Counted from the stretch's first letter, positions 34,790 through 45,230 are shown. The stretch: DNA of 64,000 nt from Thysanoteuthis rhombus (GCA_963457665.1 OY735224.1:52628929-52692928); one strand, 5' to 3'. The notes: generated from the letters alone by a model not told the origin. Numbers and translations are program-made.

Positions 34790-35600
34790 CTTTTCAAGTT
34801 GTCAGAATTCAATCTGTTTTCTCAGCTTATACTTAGTTACATTAATTTGTGGAGCAATACCTTTACCATATTACCTAAAAACCCCCAATAATCTAAACCA
34901 CTTTGTTCAATGTCTAATTATGATTCAATGTGTTTTTTCTAATCTGTACTTTGTCACATAATTTGTACAGCAATCATAACAATTTGACTGTACAACGTCA
35001 AGACCAGCATTAATCAAAACTAGACAATTCAAGGTCTTAAAATTGAATGTATTTTTCCACCTGAGTTACATTGATTTGTACCATACTAAAAATTATGCTG
35101 GGCCTCACATGGAGAGACCACAAGACGGCACTGTACCTCCGGGAAAACACAAGAGTTCGGCACATCATAGAATCCATTAAAAAGGTCAAATAGCAGTGGG
35201 CTGGCCATGTTGCACGAATGGTGGACAACCAATGGACATCGCGACTCACGACATGGATCCCCCGATACCACATATGCAACCGAGACCGGCAAAATATTAG
35301 ATGGAGAGACGAGCTAGACAAATTCAGAAAGTACTGGCTCCGCGACGCCCATGATAGAAAAGTGTGGCGAATCCTGGGTAAGGTTTATGTCCAACGACGA
35401 ACGTTAAAAGACAGATGGTGATGATGATGATAAAATCGAAACCCCCTCTAATTCAAACCACGCTGTTCAAAGTCTTATCGTAATTGAATGAGTATTTTTC
35501 CAGCTTATTCTTACTTACAGTAATTTGTACAGCAATGCCTTAACCATGCTACATCAAAACCCACACCAGTCAAAACCGCTCTATTCAAGATGTCCCTGAA
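34790..35600. repeat. About 118-bp tandem repeat, split by an RTE insertion
   Basis: Units carry TCAA.CCACTTTGTTCAA.GTCTTA, a TGTATTTTTCCA-like block and AATTTGTACAGCAAT; related starts lie near 34810, 34927, 35045 and, after the insertion, 35487. Bases 35088-35432 are an RTE fragment within the array. Confidence 0.65.
35088..35432 (+). mobile_element. RTE-like LINE 3' fragment (copy 10), nested in a tandem array
   Basis: Starts in the IMLGLTWRDHKTALYL region, then IIESI, WAGHVARMVDNQW, LTTWIPRYHICNRD, WRDELDKFRKYWLRDAHDRK, VWRILGKVYVQRRTLKD, and a GGTGATGATGATGAT tail. One of the better preserved C-terminal ends; only a TAG after KKVK and a frame change break it. Confidence 0.9.
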
Positions 35601-36174
35601 AATCGAAAGCTTACCACATGGTATCGTTACTAAAATTCTGGTATCAATTTCGAGTGGAAGAAAATGAAAAACCGCTCATAAACAACAGCAGCAGCTGTAG
35701 CAGTAGTAGTCGTAGTCATATTATCAGCAGCCGTGCACACATTGCAGAACAGCTACATTGTGTAGGTGTGTTTACATTACCCCCTTCCCCTCTTTCTGTT
35801 TAGCATGTCACCGACAGACTGATAGCTGGCATATTATTTCAAAGATCCTTTTCCGAGTTCAAAGAAGACTACGTATCTTAGATTTATCTAGGATAATAAT
35901 TTACAAATTTGGAAATATTCTGCTTTCCCCTTTACTAAGTGATTGAAGAAAAAAAAGATAATCTCTACTTAAAGCCAAATACTAGAAGGCTATTAAATGG
36001 CTACTCTGAATTTAATTGGTTATAAAATGGCTACCATGATTGTAAATTGTAAAAGTTACACACACATGCATAGTCGATATAAAAAAAACAGTGCACGACT
36101 TCCGTGCGTCGTTTTCAAAATCGAACGAGTGAGTTTGAGGAGTGTGTGGATGGCCTGATATAATTTATATATAT
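35601..36174. other. No recognisable feature
   Basis: Unclassified DNA, with a short AGCAGCAGCTGTAGCAGTAG run near 35690. Confidence 0.35.
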
Positions 36175-36905
36175 CAATTCGCCATCGCAGTCAATAATTG
36201 AATACCCGTAGCGTCAAAATATGGAGTTATGTAAAAGAAATCCATCGAATATTAAACATGGTCAGAATGAATACAATTGATGACATCGCTGGAATGGCAG
36301 ACAACAGATGGACATCATGCCCGACAACGTGGATTCTCAGAGATCACATGCAAAAACCGAGGCCGGCAGAATACAATATGGAGAGATGAACTGGACAAAT
36401 CTAGAGAATACTGGCTCCGTGACACCCATGATAGAGAAGTGTGGGGAAAGTCTATGTCTAACGACGGACGTTAAAAGGATGATGATGATGATGATGATGT
36501 TTTTTTTACTGGAAAACTTCTAAAACAGATTTAAGAAAAATACAACTCGATTCTTGAGAATCTTAATGTCATTTTCCCCGGAAAACATATGAAAAAGAGT
36601 GGAAGAAACATCTATAAACATCTGGATTCTCGAGAATCCAGATGTTATTAATAAACCCATCAGAATGAGGATAGCGAAAAGTCGTAAAAGCTTCTTTTTT
36701 TTTCAAAAATGAAAAAAAAAATCAACAAAGGGATCTACTGTAGTAGAGTACTGATGCCAATTTACAAGTCTGTAGATAAAACGGTAGGACCAGAAGCTCT
36801 GGAACACACAGTCACATATGCACGCCGACATACGCACATACAAAAAAGGATATAACCTTTCGTCACCTTTGGTGGCTACGGTTTGAACAACCGTTTGAAC
36901 AACGG
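36175..36905 (-). repeat. Family F copy split by an RTE insertion; carries a 30-bp palindrome
   Basis: Outer parts 36175-36287 (GCAGTCAATAATTGAATACC, GTCAGAATGAATACAA) and 36500-36905 (to CACCTTTGGTGGCTACGGTT) are one family F copy. Bases 36617-36646 form a perfect 30-bp palindrome centred on CTCGAG, with CTGGATTCTC on the left arm. Confidence 0.8.
36288..36499 (+). mobile_element. RTE-like LINE 3' fragment (copy 11), nested in family F
   Basis: GMADNRWTSCPTTWILRDH, NRGRQNT-like, WRDELDKSREYWLRDTHD and a (GAT)n tail at 36478-36499. Inserted into the GACATCGCTG site of family F. Confidence 0.85.
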
Positions 36906-37011
36906 TCTTTCTTTCATTCATTTTCTAGACACGAGGGTCGAGTAAGCGGCAATATATCTGAAACCCAAACAGGGAGGACTGATGCCGCAGCCTGAGCAAG
37001 GGAACCACTTC

Positions 37012-37735
37012 ATTATCATTATCATCAGTCTTTCAACGTCCGTCGTTGGACATAGACTTTCCCCAGGATCCGCCTCACCCCTCTATCATGGGCATCACAG
37101 AGCCAGTATTTTCTGAATTTGTCAAGTTCATCTCTCCATTACAAATTCAGAAAATACTGGCTCTGTGATTGTCATCTCTCCATCTTGTAGTCTGTCAGCC
37201 TCCGTTTCGCATGTGGTCTCTGGGGATCCATGCTGTGAGTCGTGATATCCATCAGTAGTCTCTCATTCTCGCAACACGTCCAGTCCATTGCTATTTGCAT
37301 TTTCTAATAGATTCTCTACTGTCTCTGACTCTAGTTTTCTCCATGATATGGTGTTGTCTTGTGATCATTCCATGTAAGGTTTAGCACGATTCTCTCATGT
37401 GTGCATTGCATGTTTCTCAGTTTACGGATCTGTCTCTTGGTTATGTTCCATGTTTCAGCTCCATAAGTGACTATCGGGAGGATGCATTGGCTGTATATTC
37501 TTCTTTTCTGGATTATTGGGATTGTCTTGAATTTGAAGGTTGAGCTTGCTTTGTCGAAAACTTGCCATCCTAGGGTGATTCTTCGCTTGATTTCTTCGTC
37601 TTTTGTGGATTTCCTAAAGATTCGCTGTCCTAGGTAGATGTAGTGGTCTGCTTTCCCCTAGTTTTGCATCTTCGATTTTTCGACAGTTATGACCTTATTC
37701 TTGATGTGATTGTTGCACATGACTTTTGTTTTATT
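37012..37735 (-). mobile_element. RTE-like LINE fragment (copy 12) with a 28-bp inverted repeat
   Basis: Minus strand from the GAT-type tail at 37012-37028 up to the K.MCNNHIKNKVITV region, including AFRQSKLNLQ-like and TYGAETWN-like stretches. At 37095-37168 a 28-base segment is repeated in inverse orientation with an 18-base spacer, so the copy contains a local inverted duplication. Confidence 0.85.
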
Positions 37736-37739
37736 GTTT

Positions 37740-37965
37740 TCATAGTTTAACCTTGACCTTATGATTTTATTTCTCTTTTTGTTTCCTGTCATTGGTAGCG
37801 ACTCCTCTTCAGTTGCCTTTCTCCTTCGTCTCCTGCAGCATTTTCTTCCTGACACTTCGGTAATCATTCACTTCCGGCTTTTATCTCGGCAATTTATGGC
37901 CCGTCTCTCCCGAAGAACGGTAAGTAGCAAGAATCACTTTCGATCTGTGTTACAATGAGCAGCAT
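37740..37965 (+). repeat. Dispersed repeat M, copy 1
   Basis: ATAGTTTAACCTTGACCTTA, TCTGACACTTC-like, CGGTAATCATTC and TTTATGGCCCGTCTCTC match 40925-41110 in order. Confidence 0.6.
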
Positions 37966-38094
37966 TTCCTGCATACTTCTAATCTGTAACACTTCCGTTT
38001 GTCACACTTCCGTCTGTGACGTCCCAAGAAAAAAAAACAAAAAACAAAACAAAAAAACAACTTTACGTTGAATAATGGTGAAGATTCAGCTGAA

Positions 38095-38174
38095 GTCGTG
38101 AGACTGGAATTGCAACACGAAGACCGTGAAGAGAGTCTGCTGGGAAGGTTGAGAGAGAGAGAGACAGAGAGAGG

Positions 38175-38210
<36 letters not shown>

Positions 38211-38358
38211 GAGAGAGGGAGGGAGAGAGAGAGAGAGTAGGGTAGAGTATGGTTACTGGAAAGGTTAATGGTGAAACATAAAGATTTTAGTAGAAGGAGA
38301 ACGGCTTAAACAAGGCACTTGAGCCAGAGATGGGCCGAAAATTGCAACATGAAGACTG

Positions 38359-38404
<46 letters not shown>

Positions 38405-38539
38405 AGGGAGGGAGAGAGAGTACGGTAGAGTATGTTTACTGGAAAGGTTAGGGGTGAAACAAAGCTTTTAGTGGAAGGAGAACGGCTTAAACAAAGCACT
38501 TTACCCAAAGATTGACCGAAAATTGCAACACAAAGACTG

Positions 38540-38607
<68 letters not shown>

Positions 38608-38705
38608 GTAGGGCTACAGGACAAGTTAGGGATGAAATATAAAGATTTTAGTAAAAGAAGAACGGCCAAAACTAGGCAGTTGAGACAAAGATTGACCGAG
38701 AAGTA
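38095..38705. repeat. Tandem unit with (GA)n cores, three copies
   Basis: Units of about 180-230 bases: GAAAATTGCAACACGAAGAC, a GA microsatellite of varying length, GGTAGAGTATG.TTACTGG, AAGATTTTAGTAGAAGGAG, AACGGCTTAAACAA. Starts near 38107, 38335 and 38517. Bases 37966-38094 and 38706-38944 show nothing else. Confidence 0.85.
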
Positions 38706-38944
38706 AAACGAGGTGAAATTGAATCGGCTTTCGATTGTCTCTGAGTGGGATATCTGGTCAACTGCTGAAGATATTCGCTCCAGTCAATGCCCATGACCTT
38801 TCCAGATATTATAAAACTTAGAACATCAACCCATAGTTACGTCGTTCACAATACAATTTGGTATTTTAATCGTATTTTACAAAATTAGATATATTCTGTT
38901 TCGTCCATCACTAAGTAGTTGAAACAAATTGATAAATCATTAAC

Positions 38945-39328
38945 TTTTGGGCCACCGTAGCCAGCTAAGGTGACAAAGGATTCTATACTTTTGTATATGT
39001 GCGTCGTTCGTGTATTTCTGCGTTCCAGCGCTCTTGGACATAATTTTTTGTCTACAGACTTGAAAATTGGCTAAAAAACACCACGAGAACCTTCCTAAAA
39101 TGTCAATTCTTTTTTTGACCTTTTTTTGCGACTTATTCTGACCTGTTTATAAATAACATTTAAATTCTCAAATTTCTGCTCGCTAGAAACATCTAGATTC
39201 TCAAGCTTCTTTTTATTCTATTTTTACAGGGGAAAACTTCAGTGATATCATGAATAGAATTTATTCTTACCATATTCATTTTTCGTTCTTGATGTCACGG
39301 TTGTTCATTTATTGACTGTGATGGCGAG
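38945..39328 (+). repeat. Family F copy
   Basis: CCACCGTAGCCAGCTAAGGT to TTATTGACTGTGATGGCGAG, with the short un-expanded GTGCGTCGTTCGTGT seed. A good reference for the complete family, about 385 bases. Confidence 0.8.
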
Positions 39329-39367
39329 GGGTACACTATTTTTATTCACCGATTTGAGACCGTCAGA

Positions 39368-39796
39368 TAAAACTATCACCCTAACTACCATTATAGTTTT
39401 TTTTAGTTGAGTTTGTATGTCAGGTTATGCATATATCACGCTCACACGCTGCACCAACAGACTTGAAGGGCCGAAGATTTAAGCAACCCATCCTTATTAT
39501 GTCAAGAAAGGGCTTTTTTTGACAATCCATGAGATTTGGTGTGTGTGTGTGGGGGGATTTGCAATGCAAGTTTATGCTAGATTTATCCCTTAAGTTGTGC
39601 CCATTTGTATTCATTCATGCTTTTTTTGAAAATTCAGATTTTTCTAGGTCACTTTCCAACGAAAGGTGTGAGCAGTTAGTTATCGATTGATTACCTTTTT
39701 TTTCAATTTTTTAGTTAATCACCCGTAATATAGTTCACTATCAAAAGACGTTGATCATGTGAAGATTTCTATTGAGTGACTAACCAGACCAGTTTT
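39368..39796 (-). repeat. Family A copy, near full length
   Basis: Minus-strand copy: AGTTGAGTTTGTATGTCAGG, CACGCTGCACCAACAGACTT, TTTGCAATGCAAGTTTATGC, AAAAGACGTTGATCATGTGA, TTCTATTGAGTGACTAACCA. Confidence 0.8.
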
Positions 39797-40117
39797 CATA
39801 TCCCACTTCTTTGATATTGCCATTTAGAATTAATCTCTCTCTAAGAATTTGTCTCCTTCCTCGTAGACCCAAAATCATTTTCGCGAACCCCTGGGTACCT
39901 AATTGTTGACCCCTCCCCTGCTTACCAAGTTTGGAGAAAATTTCTCCCCTTACATCACATCAAAACCCCCCTTAATTCATTTTTAGGGTCCATCTCTTCT
40001 GAATCATCCCTAATGACTGGCGAGGACGGAGATAAGTGAACAAATTTTTGATGATTTTTTTATCAAAAAACAGCTATCATGAGTAAGGGTTAAAACTTGG
40101 TTGAATTAACTGTGTTT
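39797..40117. other. No recognisable feature
   Basis: C-rich blocks near 39880-39990 and a TTTTTTGAT/ATCAAAAAA hairpin near 40047-40073. Possibly part of repeat N. Confidence 0.35.
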
Positions 40118-40290
40118 AACTTGGATCCCCAGAGATCATATACGAAACCGAGGCCAACAGAGTATTAGATAGAGAGACGAGCTAGAGAAATTCAGAAAGT
40201 ACTGACTCCGCGACGCCCGTGATAGAGAAGTGTGGCTAATCCTTCGGAAGGTCTATGTCCGACGACGGACGTTGAAAGACTGATGATGAT
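40118..40290 (+). mobile_element. RTE-like LINE 3' fragment (copy 13)
   Basis: Starts at the WIPRDH-coding GGATCCCCAGAGATCATA, then WRDELDK-like, GATAGAGAAGTGTGGC, GTCTATGTCCGACGACGG, and a GATGATGATGAT tail. Confidence 0.85.
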
Positions 40291-40329
40291 GATAAATAGT
40301 TTAACCAAGTCTAACTATATCCAATAATT

Positions 40330-40615
40330 TCAATGATTTTAAAATTCTACACATCCAAAAGACTTTTCAGTTCAATTTTTCTTCGAAAACAAAGGCGATT
40401 TCTTGTCCTGCCAGGACTGTACGTTTTTATTCCCGATGTGCCTATCCCACCCGTACTATAAATCTTTCTAAAACAATTTTGTTTTGTTCAGATCTTACAA
40501 AATTGTATCGACAGCAAAAGCTTCCCCTCACCCTGATCAATGAAATGTGATAGATTTTCCAACCCTCCTGCTTATTCCGACCCCCTCTTCCGGCCAGTAA
40601 GCACCTAAGAGTATG
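40330..40615. repeat. Dispersed repeat N, copy 2
   Basis: Matches 2930-3225 in block order, as described there. Confidence 0.5.
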
Positions 40616-40924
40616 TTAGTAGAGAAACTGAACTGTTCTTCGCTATTTGTTTCAATTAAGGTCGGGTCTCTTAATGGGAGCCGCCTTCATTAAACGCCAA
40701 CGATTTAATTCTAACGCATTATCTGTGAGTCGGAGTTTCTATCTTGTAATGGATGACACATAATGGAATACCTTACAGTGGACAAAGGTTTGTATCCTGT
40801 AATGGATTAATATCACTGTTCACCATATTCTACAGGCATTGGGTTAATAATTAATCTCTACTCTACCACACTATTTTTCTCGAATGAAGCAGACGACTTC
40901 AGACACTAACGATTTGTACTATCT
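40616..40924. other. No recognisable feature
   Basis: Unclassified sequence. Confidence 0.35.
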
Positions 40925-41110
40925 TATCTCTTATTCATAGTTTGACCTTGAGTTTATACTTTTATTTCTTCCTCTGATTTTCTGTTGTCAGGTTTTTTTT
41001 TCACCTTCTTATCCTCTAACAATTCGTTCTGACACTTCAATAATTCTTTATGGCACGTCTCTCTGGAAAACATTTAATAGCAATCATCGCTTTCAATAAC
41101 ATTAAATCAT
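40925..41110 (+). repeat. Dispersed repeat M, copy 2
   Basis: ATAGTTTGACCTTGAGTTTA, TTCTGACACTTCAATAATTC, TTTATGGCACGTCTCTC, as in 37740-37965. Confidence 0.6.
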
Positions 41111-41247
41111 GGCTTCTTCTTAAGCCAGCGATGACGGACATGTTTTTTTTATCACAGTGTATCAAAATTTCAATTCATCGAATAATCCTGTAATCGGAAT
41201 ATGACTATGTTTACTAGCATTTTACTTCTAGGTAAATGTGAATAAAT

Positions 41248-41279
<32 letters not shown>

Positions 41280-41280
41280 G

Positions 41281-41330
<50 letters not shown>

Positions 41331-41660
41331 TCTTCTAACGTCCGTCGTTGTACATCCACCTTCCTCAGGATCCGCCACATTTCTCTATTATGGGCGTCGC
41401 AGAGCCAGTATTTTCTGAATTTGTCTAGTTCATCTCTCCATCTTTTTTTTTTGTCGGACTTGGATTTCGCAGGTGGTCCCCTGGGGATCCATGGCGTAAA
41501 TCGTGATGTCCAATGGTTGACTTTCATTCTCGCAACACGACCAGTCCGTTGCCATTTGAGTTTTCTAATGGATTCTCTGATGTCTCTGACCCCCGTTTTC
41601 TTCCTGATATATTGTGCTGTCTTGTGATCTCTCCATGTGAGAGAGAGCATGATTCATGAA
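41248..41660 (-). mobile_element. RTE-like LINE 3' fragment (copy 14) with expanded (GAT)n tail
   Basis: A minus-strand frame of 107 codons is open from LTWRDHKTAQYIRKKTGVRD through IRKLKWQ, WIPRG, WRDELDKFRKYWLCDAHNRE to MWRILRKVDVQRRTL. Its 3' tail is an (ATC)n run (+ strand) of about 80 bases at 41250-41330, much longer than in other copies. Confidence 0.9.
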
Positions 41661-41674
41661 ACTAAATTTCAAAA

Positions 41675-42130
41675 TATTCCTATAAAACTGGAGTACGTAG
41701 GGAGCACCCAGAGAGCACATACCTTTGCCATTGTCAGGGGGAATAATTATGCGTGGATCCACCTGAAAATTCAATCAGTTCTTTCATAGCATGTTGTTCA
41801 CCCTTTAAGAATATATCATCGAAATTCATTGAGAAAGATTTGAAATATTGGACAAACATGGCATTTTGGCGATTTTATGAGGTTTGGGATTACAACTTGG
41901 ACGTAAGGGAGGTAATGAGTTGTACATGGATCCGCTCCAGAATTTAATCTGTTGTTTTTTAGCTTATTGTCCACTCTCCCAAAACGGAAGTCATCAAAAT
42001 TCACAGAGAACTTTCCAAGATATCGTGTGGAGAGTCTTTCTGTGGAATCAAAAAGGAATTATTTACGATCGTGATGTCGATATCTTGCAAAAACATCTCC
42101 CTGCTGAAGAAGATACGAGACGATGGACAT
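41675..42130. repeat. Dispersed repeat K, copy 2
   Basis: CACATACCTTTGCCATTGTC, TGGATCCACCTGAAAATTCA, ATCGAAATTCATTGAGAAAG, then a second internal unit (TGGATCCGCTCCAGAATTTA, TCATCAAAATTCACAGAGAA). Related to 31815-32050. Confidence 0.6.
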
Positions 42131-42212
42131 ATGTTAGAACCTGCTACAAGAGACCAACAAGAGACCAAGGCCATATCCAAGAACACTATTATTATTATTA
42201 TTATTATTATAA

Positions 42213-42530
42213 TTGAACGACCGTAGCCACCAAAGGTGACAAACAGTACTATCTTTTAAAAAATATTTTTTTTTGTGATTCTTATATGTGCGTGATTTTG
42301 TGTGTATGTTTGTGGGTTTGTTTTTTATGTGCTTTTGTGTCCCAGCGGGCATGGCCATACACCTGGTCAACAGACTTGAAAATTGGCATCAGTACTCCAC
42401 TAGACCCCATCCTGGAAACGTTGATTTCTTTGGGAAGGGGGACTTTTTTTTTTCCTTTTTGGGCCTTATTTTGACTGGTCTATCAATTCCATCTAGTTAT
42501 TAACAATATCATTTTTCCCTATTGATGTTT
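42213..42530 (+). repeat. Family F copy, 3'-truncated
   Basis: ACCGTAGCCACCAAAGGTGA, CCAGCGGGCATGGCCATAC, ACTTGAAAATTGGCATCAGT, ATCTAGTTATTAA. A short (TTA)n run at 42187-42210 precedes it. Confidence 0.8.
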
Positions 42531-42699
42531 AGTTGTATTCATTGCATACCAAGTTTCAGCTGGAAACTTAGGGCAGGCAACGAAATTATGACTCACTAAG
42601 CACTGGCAGTTTCCTCCCTTCAATTTCATATACACAAAAGAATGGAATCTATCCTTACGGCACACAAAAAACAGTATATAGTTGAATAAAGGACAAAAT

Positions 42700-43620
42700 A
42701 TTCACATGGTCTGTGAATTGCGAAGGATATAAGCAGTGGATATGAAGACGATTTTCTGTATCTCATAGATGCCTGGGTTTCCAGGTACTTTACCTAGATA
42801 TTTGTTGAGACCCTTTTTTGACCCCAGGGGCTTCTATAACATTAGATATTGTTTCAGTCTTGAGTTGTCACATTTTAAGATCTCAGTTTCCAGATCTTTT
42901 TAACCATGTATGTTTTTATCTGATTGAATATTCATTCCGATTAATGAATAACCCTTTTCCTTTCTGTCATTAATTATTATGTTTAGGCAGTTGACTTCGA
43001 TGGTGCAATAGTCGTGTACTTGAAAATCCCATAAAATTGCCTCATCTTATATTTCAGTTGCAGGTTCAGAGTGATATCCATACTGACGTAGTGTGTATGA
43101 TGCTCCATGGTACTTACACACTATCCAGTGTATGTACTGGCTCACTCTATCGTGTCTTAATCTGTATTCATTGGGTGCAAGAACAGAATCTCCGGATATG
43201 ATGTGGTCGGTGGTCTCTGTTGTGCTCTCACAGAACATGCCGTTTAGGTTATCACCGTTTTTGATAACGTTTTATAGTTACTTACCAGTAGGAAATCTCT
43301 GGTTTCGGGGTGAAATGTTCGAGCCCTCCGTTTCGGCTTTCAACCCTGAAATTTCTGAACACTGATGAGTTTGGGTATTATCTGTATTTGTGGTGTGAAG
43401 TGGATGTTTTTTAATGTAGGGGTTTCTGTTCCCAGCGTCCTTTCAACAATGATACTCCTTGATGCCCGGCTGTTGTTTTTACATTTTTTGAAACCTTAGT
43501 TGCGGCTGGTGTAGGGGTTTGTTGGATCATGTCAGTCATGGTTAGTTCATCTCGAAATGCCTTGGATTCCATCAGAACAGAATGAAACCTTTTTGCTGTC
43601 TCATGAATATTCATCTGAGT
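42700..43620 (-). pseudogene. R2/R4-like non-LTR retrotransposon, C-terminal part
   Basis: Minus strand: a weak GRWEQKPLHG-like stretch (43420-43450), a zinc-knuckle-like C....ETTDHIISGDSVLAPNEY where the second Cys is Asp, RHDRVSQYIHWIVCKY (about 43100-43150), EAILWDFQV, a decayed stretch where the restriction-like endonuclease PD motif should be, then LGSKKGLNKYLGKVPGNPGI, YEIQKIVFISTAYILR (about 42710-42800). This series ends R2/R4/NeSL-type LINEs that use a restriction-like endonuclease. Several stops; dead copy. Confidence 0.65.
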
Positions 43621-44094
43621 TAACATTTAGACCACTGACCTCTAGGTGAGCGTGTAGACCAATGGTTGAAGTTTTGTCTGACACTTCTATCTGAATAATA
43701 CATCTATCGATTATTTTTAACTAGGGAGGTAAAGTCGGTCTTTGTCTATTTTTGGATAGTGCATTCTGCTGTTGGTGAGGAGTTTCCAAGTTTTTGTGTC
43801 CGTTCTGTGTTTGTCAGTTATATGTATGCCGTTTCTTTGAATTTTCTCACCCTCCAGCGGCGTCTTTTATCTATTATTTTGAATTTTTCGCAGAAAGGAT
43901 TGTGTACAACCATCTCCATCCATATATGGTCAGCTATACCAGAATGTTCCAATTCGCTTATACATTTAATACAAATGTACATAAGTAATAGATAAATAAT
44001 GGATATTTTTATCTGACGATGGTAATATAAGGAAAGCGTCTCAGGAACTAAATTTTGTCCAAACCCAATTATTTACGGTAGTAGGCGAAATAAT
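43621..44094. other. No recognisable feature
   Basis: Two overlapping short frames at 43759-43995 have no recognisable domain. Confidence 0.35.
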
Positions 44095-44610
44095 GGCGAT
44101 GAGTCGGAAAACCAATTGGGACCACCGTGGTTAAGTTGTGCCAAAAGTTTTCAATAAAATACCACAAAACGGGAACTTTACCTCCCTCGATAAATGTGAA
44201 ACAGATAGTGAGTGAAAAAAATGTTAAACTAGTTTTTATTATTCAAAATGAAAAGAAATCAGAGAATTCATGAAAGAAAAACAGCTATAAGTTTTGTGTA
44301 GAATGGCACTTTCCTTCACTTGATGAATTTGAAATGGCCAGTGCTTGAACCTCCATAAAAAAGATAAACTTCTATTATTTGAAAATGAAAAGAAATAAGA
44401 AGATTCATGAAAGAATAACATTGTATTATCATTGTTTTGTATGAATTATTTCAAGAATTTTTTTCAGTGCTTTTTAAAAAAATTTCACTCTCAGAATTCC
44501 AATCGGGACAACCGTGGCTAGGTTTTGCCAAATGTTTCTAAAACAAACTTATAAAATACGCAATTTTCATTCCTTGATAAATCTATGACGGTCAGTGTGT
44601 AGAAGAAATA
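44095..44610. repeat. Degenerate tandem repeat
   Basis: ACCGTGGTTAAGTTGTGCC near 44121 and ACCGTGGCTAGGTTTTGCC near 44510 start similar blocks that run to GATAAAT.T and AGTG.GTG. Between them AAATGAAAAGAAATCAGAG / AAATGAAAAGAAATAAGA occur near 44250 and 44383. Confidence 0.55.
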
Positions 44611-44859
44611 TTGGAACGAAAAGCGGTGAGTAAAGGTGGAACCAACAAATTGGGTATAGCTGATCATGTATGGAAAGAAAAGGGAGACCACCGACCCCTC
44701 TGGAACAAGGTTGAGATAATTGATCAGGAAGAACACTGGAAGATTCGAAAATTGAAAGAGTCAGCCCATATGCTAGGCAAGCAAAACTGCCTCAGTAATC
44801 TTAGCATTGAAATGGATACCATATGGGAACCTCTAATAATAAAAGACAGAAAACAATAA
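44611..44859 (+). pseudogene. Penelope-like element, GIY-YIG endonuclease C-terminal part
   Basis: An 82-codon open frame reads GIADHVWKEKGDH, PLWNKVEIIDQEEHWKIRKL, KESAHMLG and SIEMDTIWEPLI. This fits the second half of GIY-YIG nuclease domains of Penelope-like elements: the H....H segment, IID, then the R...KE helix with the metal-binding Glu. The N-terminal GIY/YIG part is missing. About 260 bases downstream a hammerhead-like core follows, as expected for the 3' end of such an element. It differs from the family at 46082-47790. Confidence 0.6.
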
Positions 44860-44929
44860 CATCAAATAATATCAAAAAAAAACCGTCACCTGAGGTTTAA
44901 GGCTCCTAAAAATTAGCACCTGTTGTCCA

Positions 44930-45012
44930 CATGGACACATAGCGCAGTGGTTACAGCATCAGACAAATTACTGTAAAGTAATCTAATGGTTCTAGGTTCG
45001 ACCTAGTGTGAG
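44930..45012 (+). mobile_element. tRNA-like sequence (SINE head) 3' of the endonuclease fragment
   Basis: TAGCGCAGTGG at 44940-44950 fits a pol III A box and GGTTCGACCT at 44996-45005 a B box, with tRNA-like spacing. No reliable cloverleaf. It lies inside the presumed 3' untranslated part of the Penelope-like element, either as a SINE insertion or as part of a composite element. Confidence 0.5.
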
Positions 45013-45119
45013 ACAGTATAACAATACTACTAAGGCTAAGAGGGGAGTACGGTCAATATACCCCCGTCGGATAAATAAAGAGTTCGGTTTGTTACTTCCC
45101 TAAATCTACCAGATGATAC

Positions 45120-45158
45120 CTGGCGAAGGCCGTAGAGTGCAACGGCTGAAACGTTGTA
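45120..45158 (+). ncRNA. Hammerhead-like core, one core base changed
   Basis: CTGGCGA (45120-45126; the consensus CUGANGA has A at the fourth base), a hairpin 45127-45133/45142-45147 with one bulge, GAAA (45148-45151), a possible 2-bp stem III with a 3-base loop, and GTA at 45156-45158 as cleavage triplet. The A-to-G change probably prevents cleavage. A tail with (AAT)n follows to about 45225. Confidence 0.35.
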
Positions 45159-45230
45159 TGAAAAACAACAAAGATGAGGATGGTTCGAATATCAATAGAA
45201 ATAATAATAATACCTCATCTCAAAAATTCC

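Noticed and set aside
38095-38705. Arg/Glu-rich and Ser/Leu-rich frames
   Set aside because: Translations of GA microsatellite in a tandem unit.
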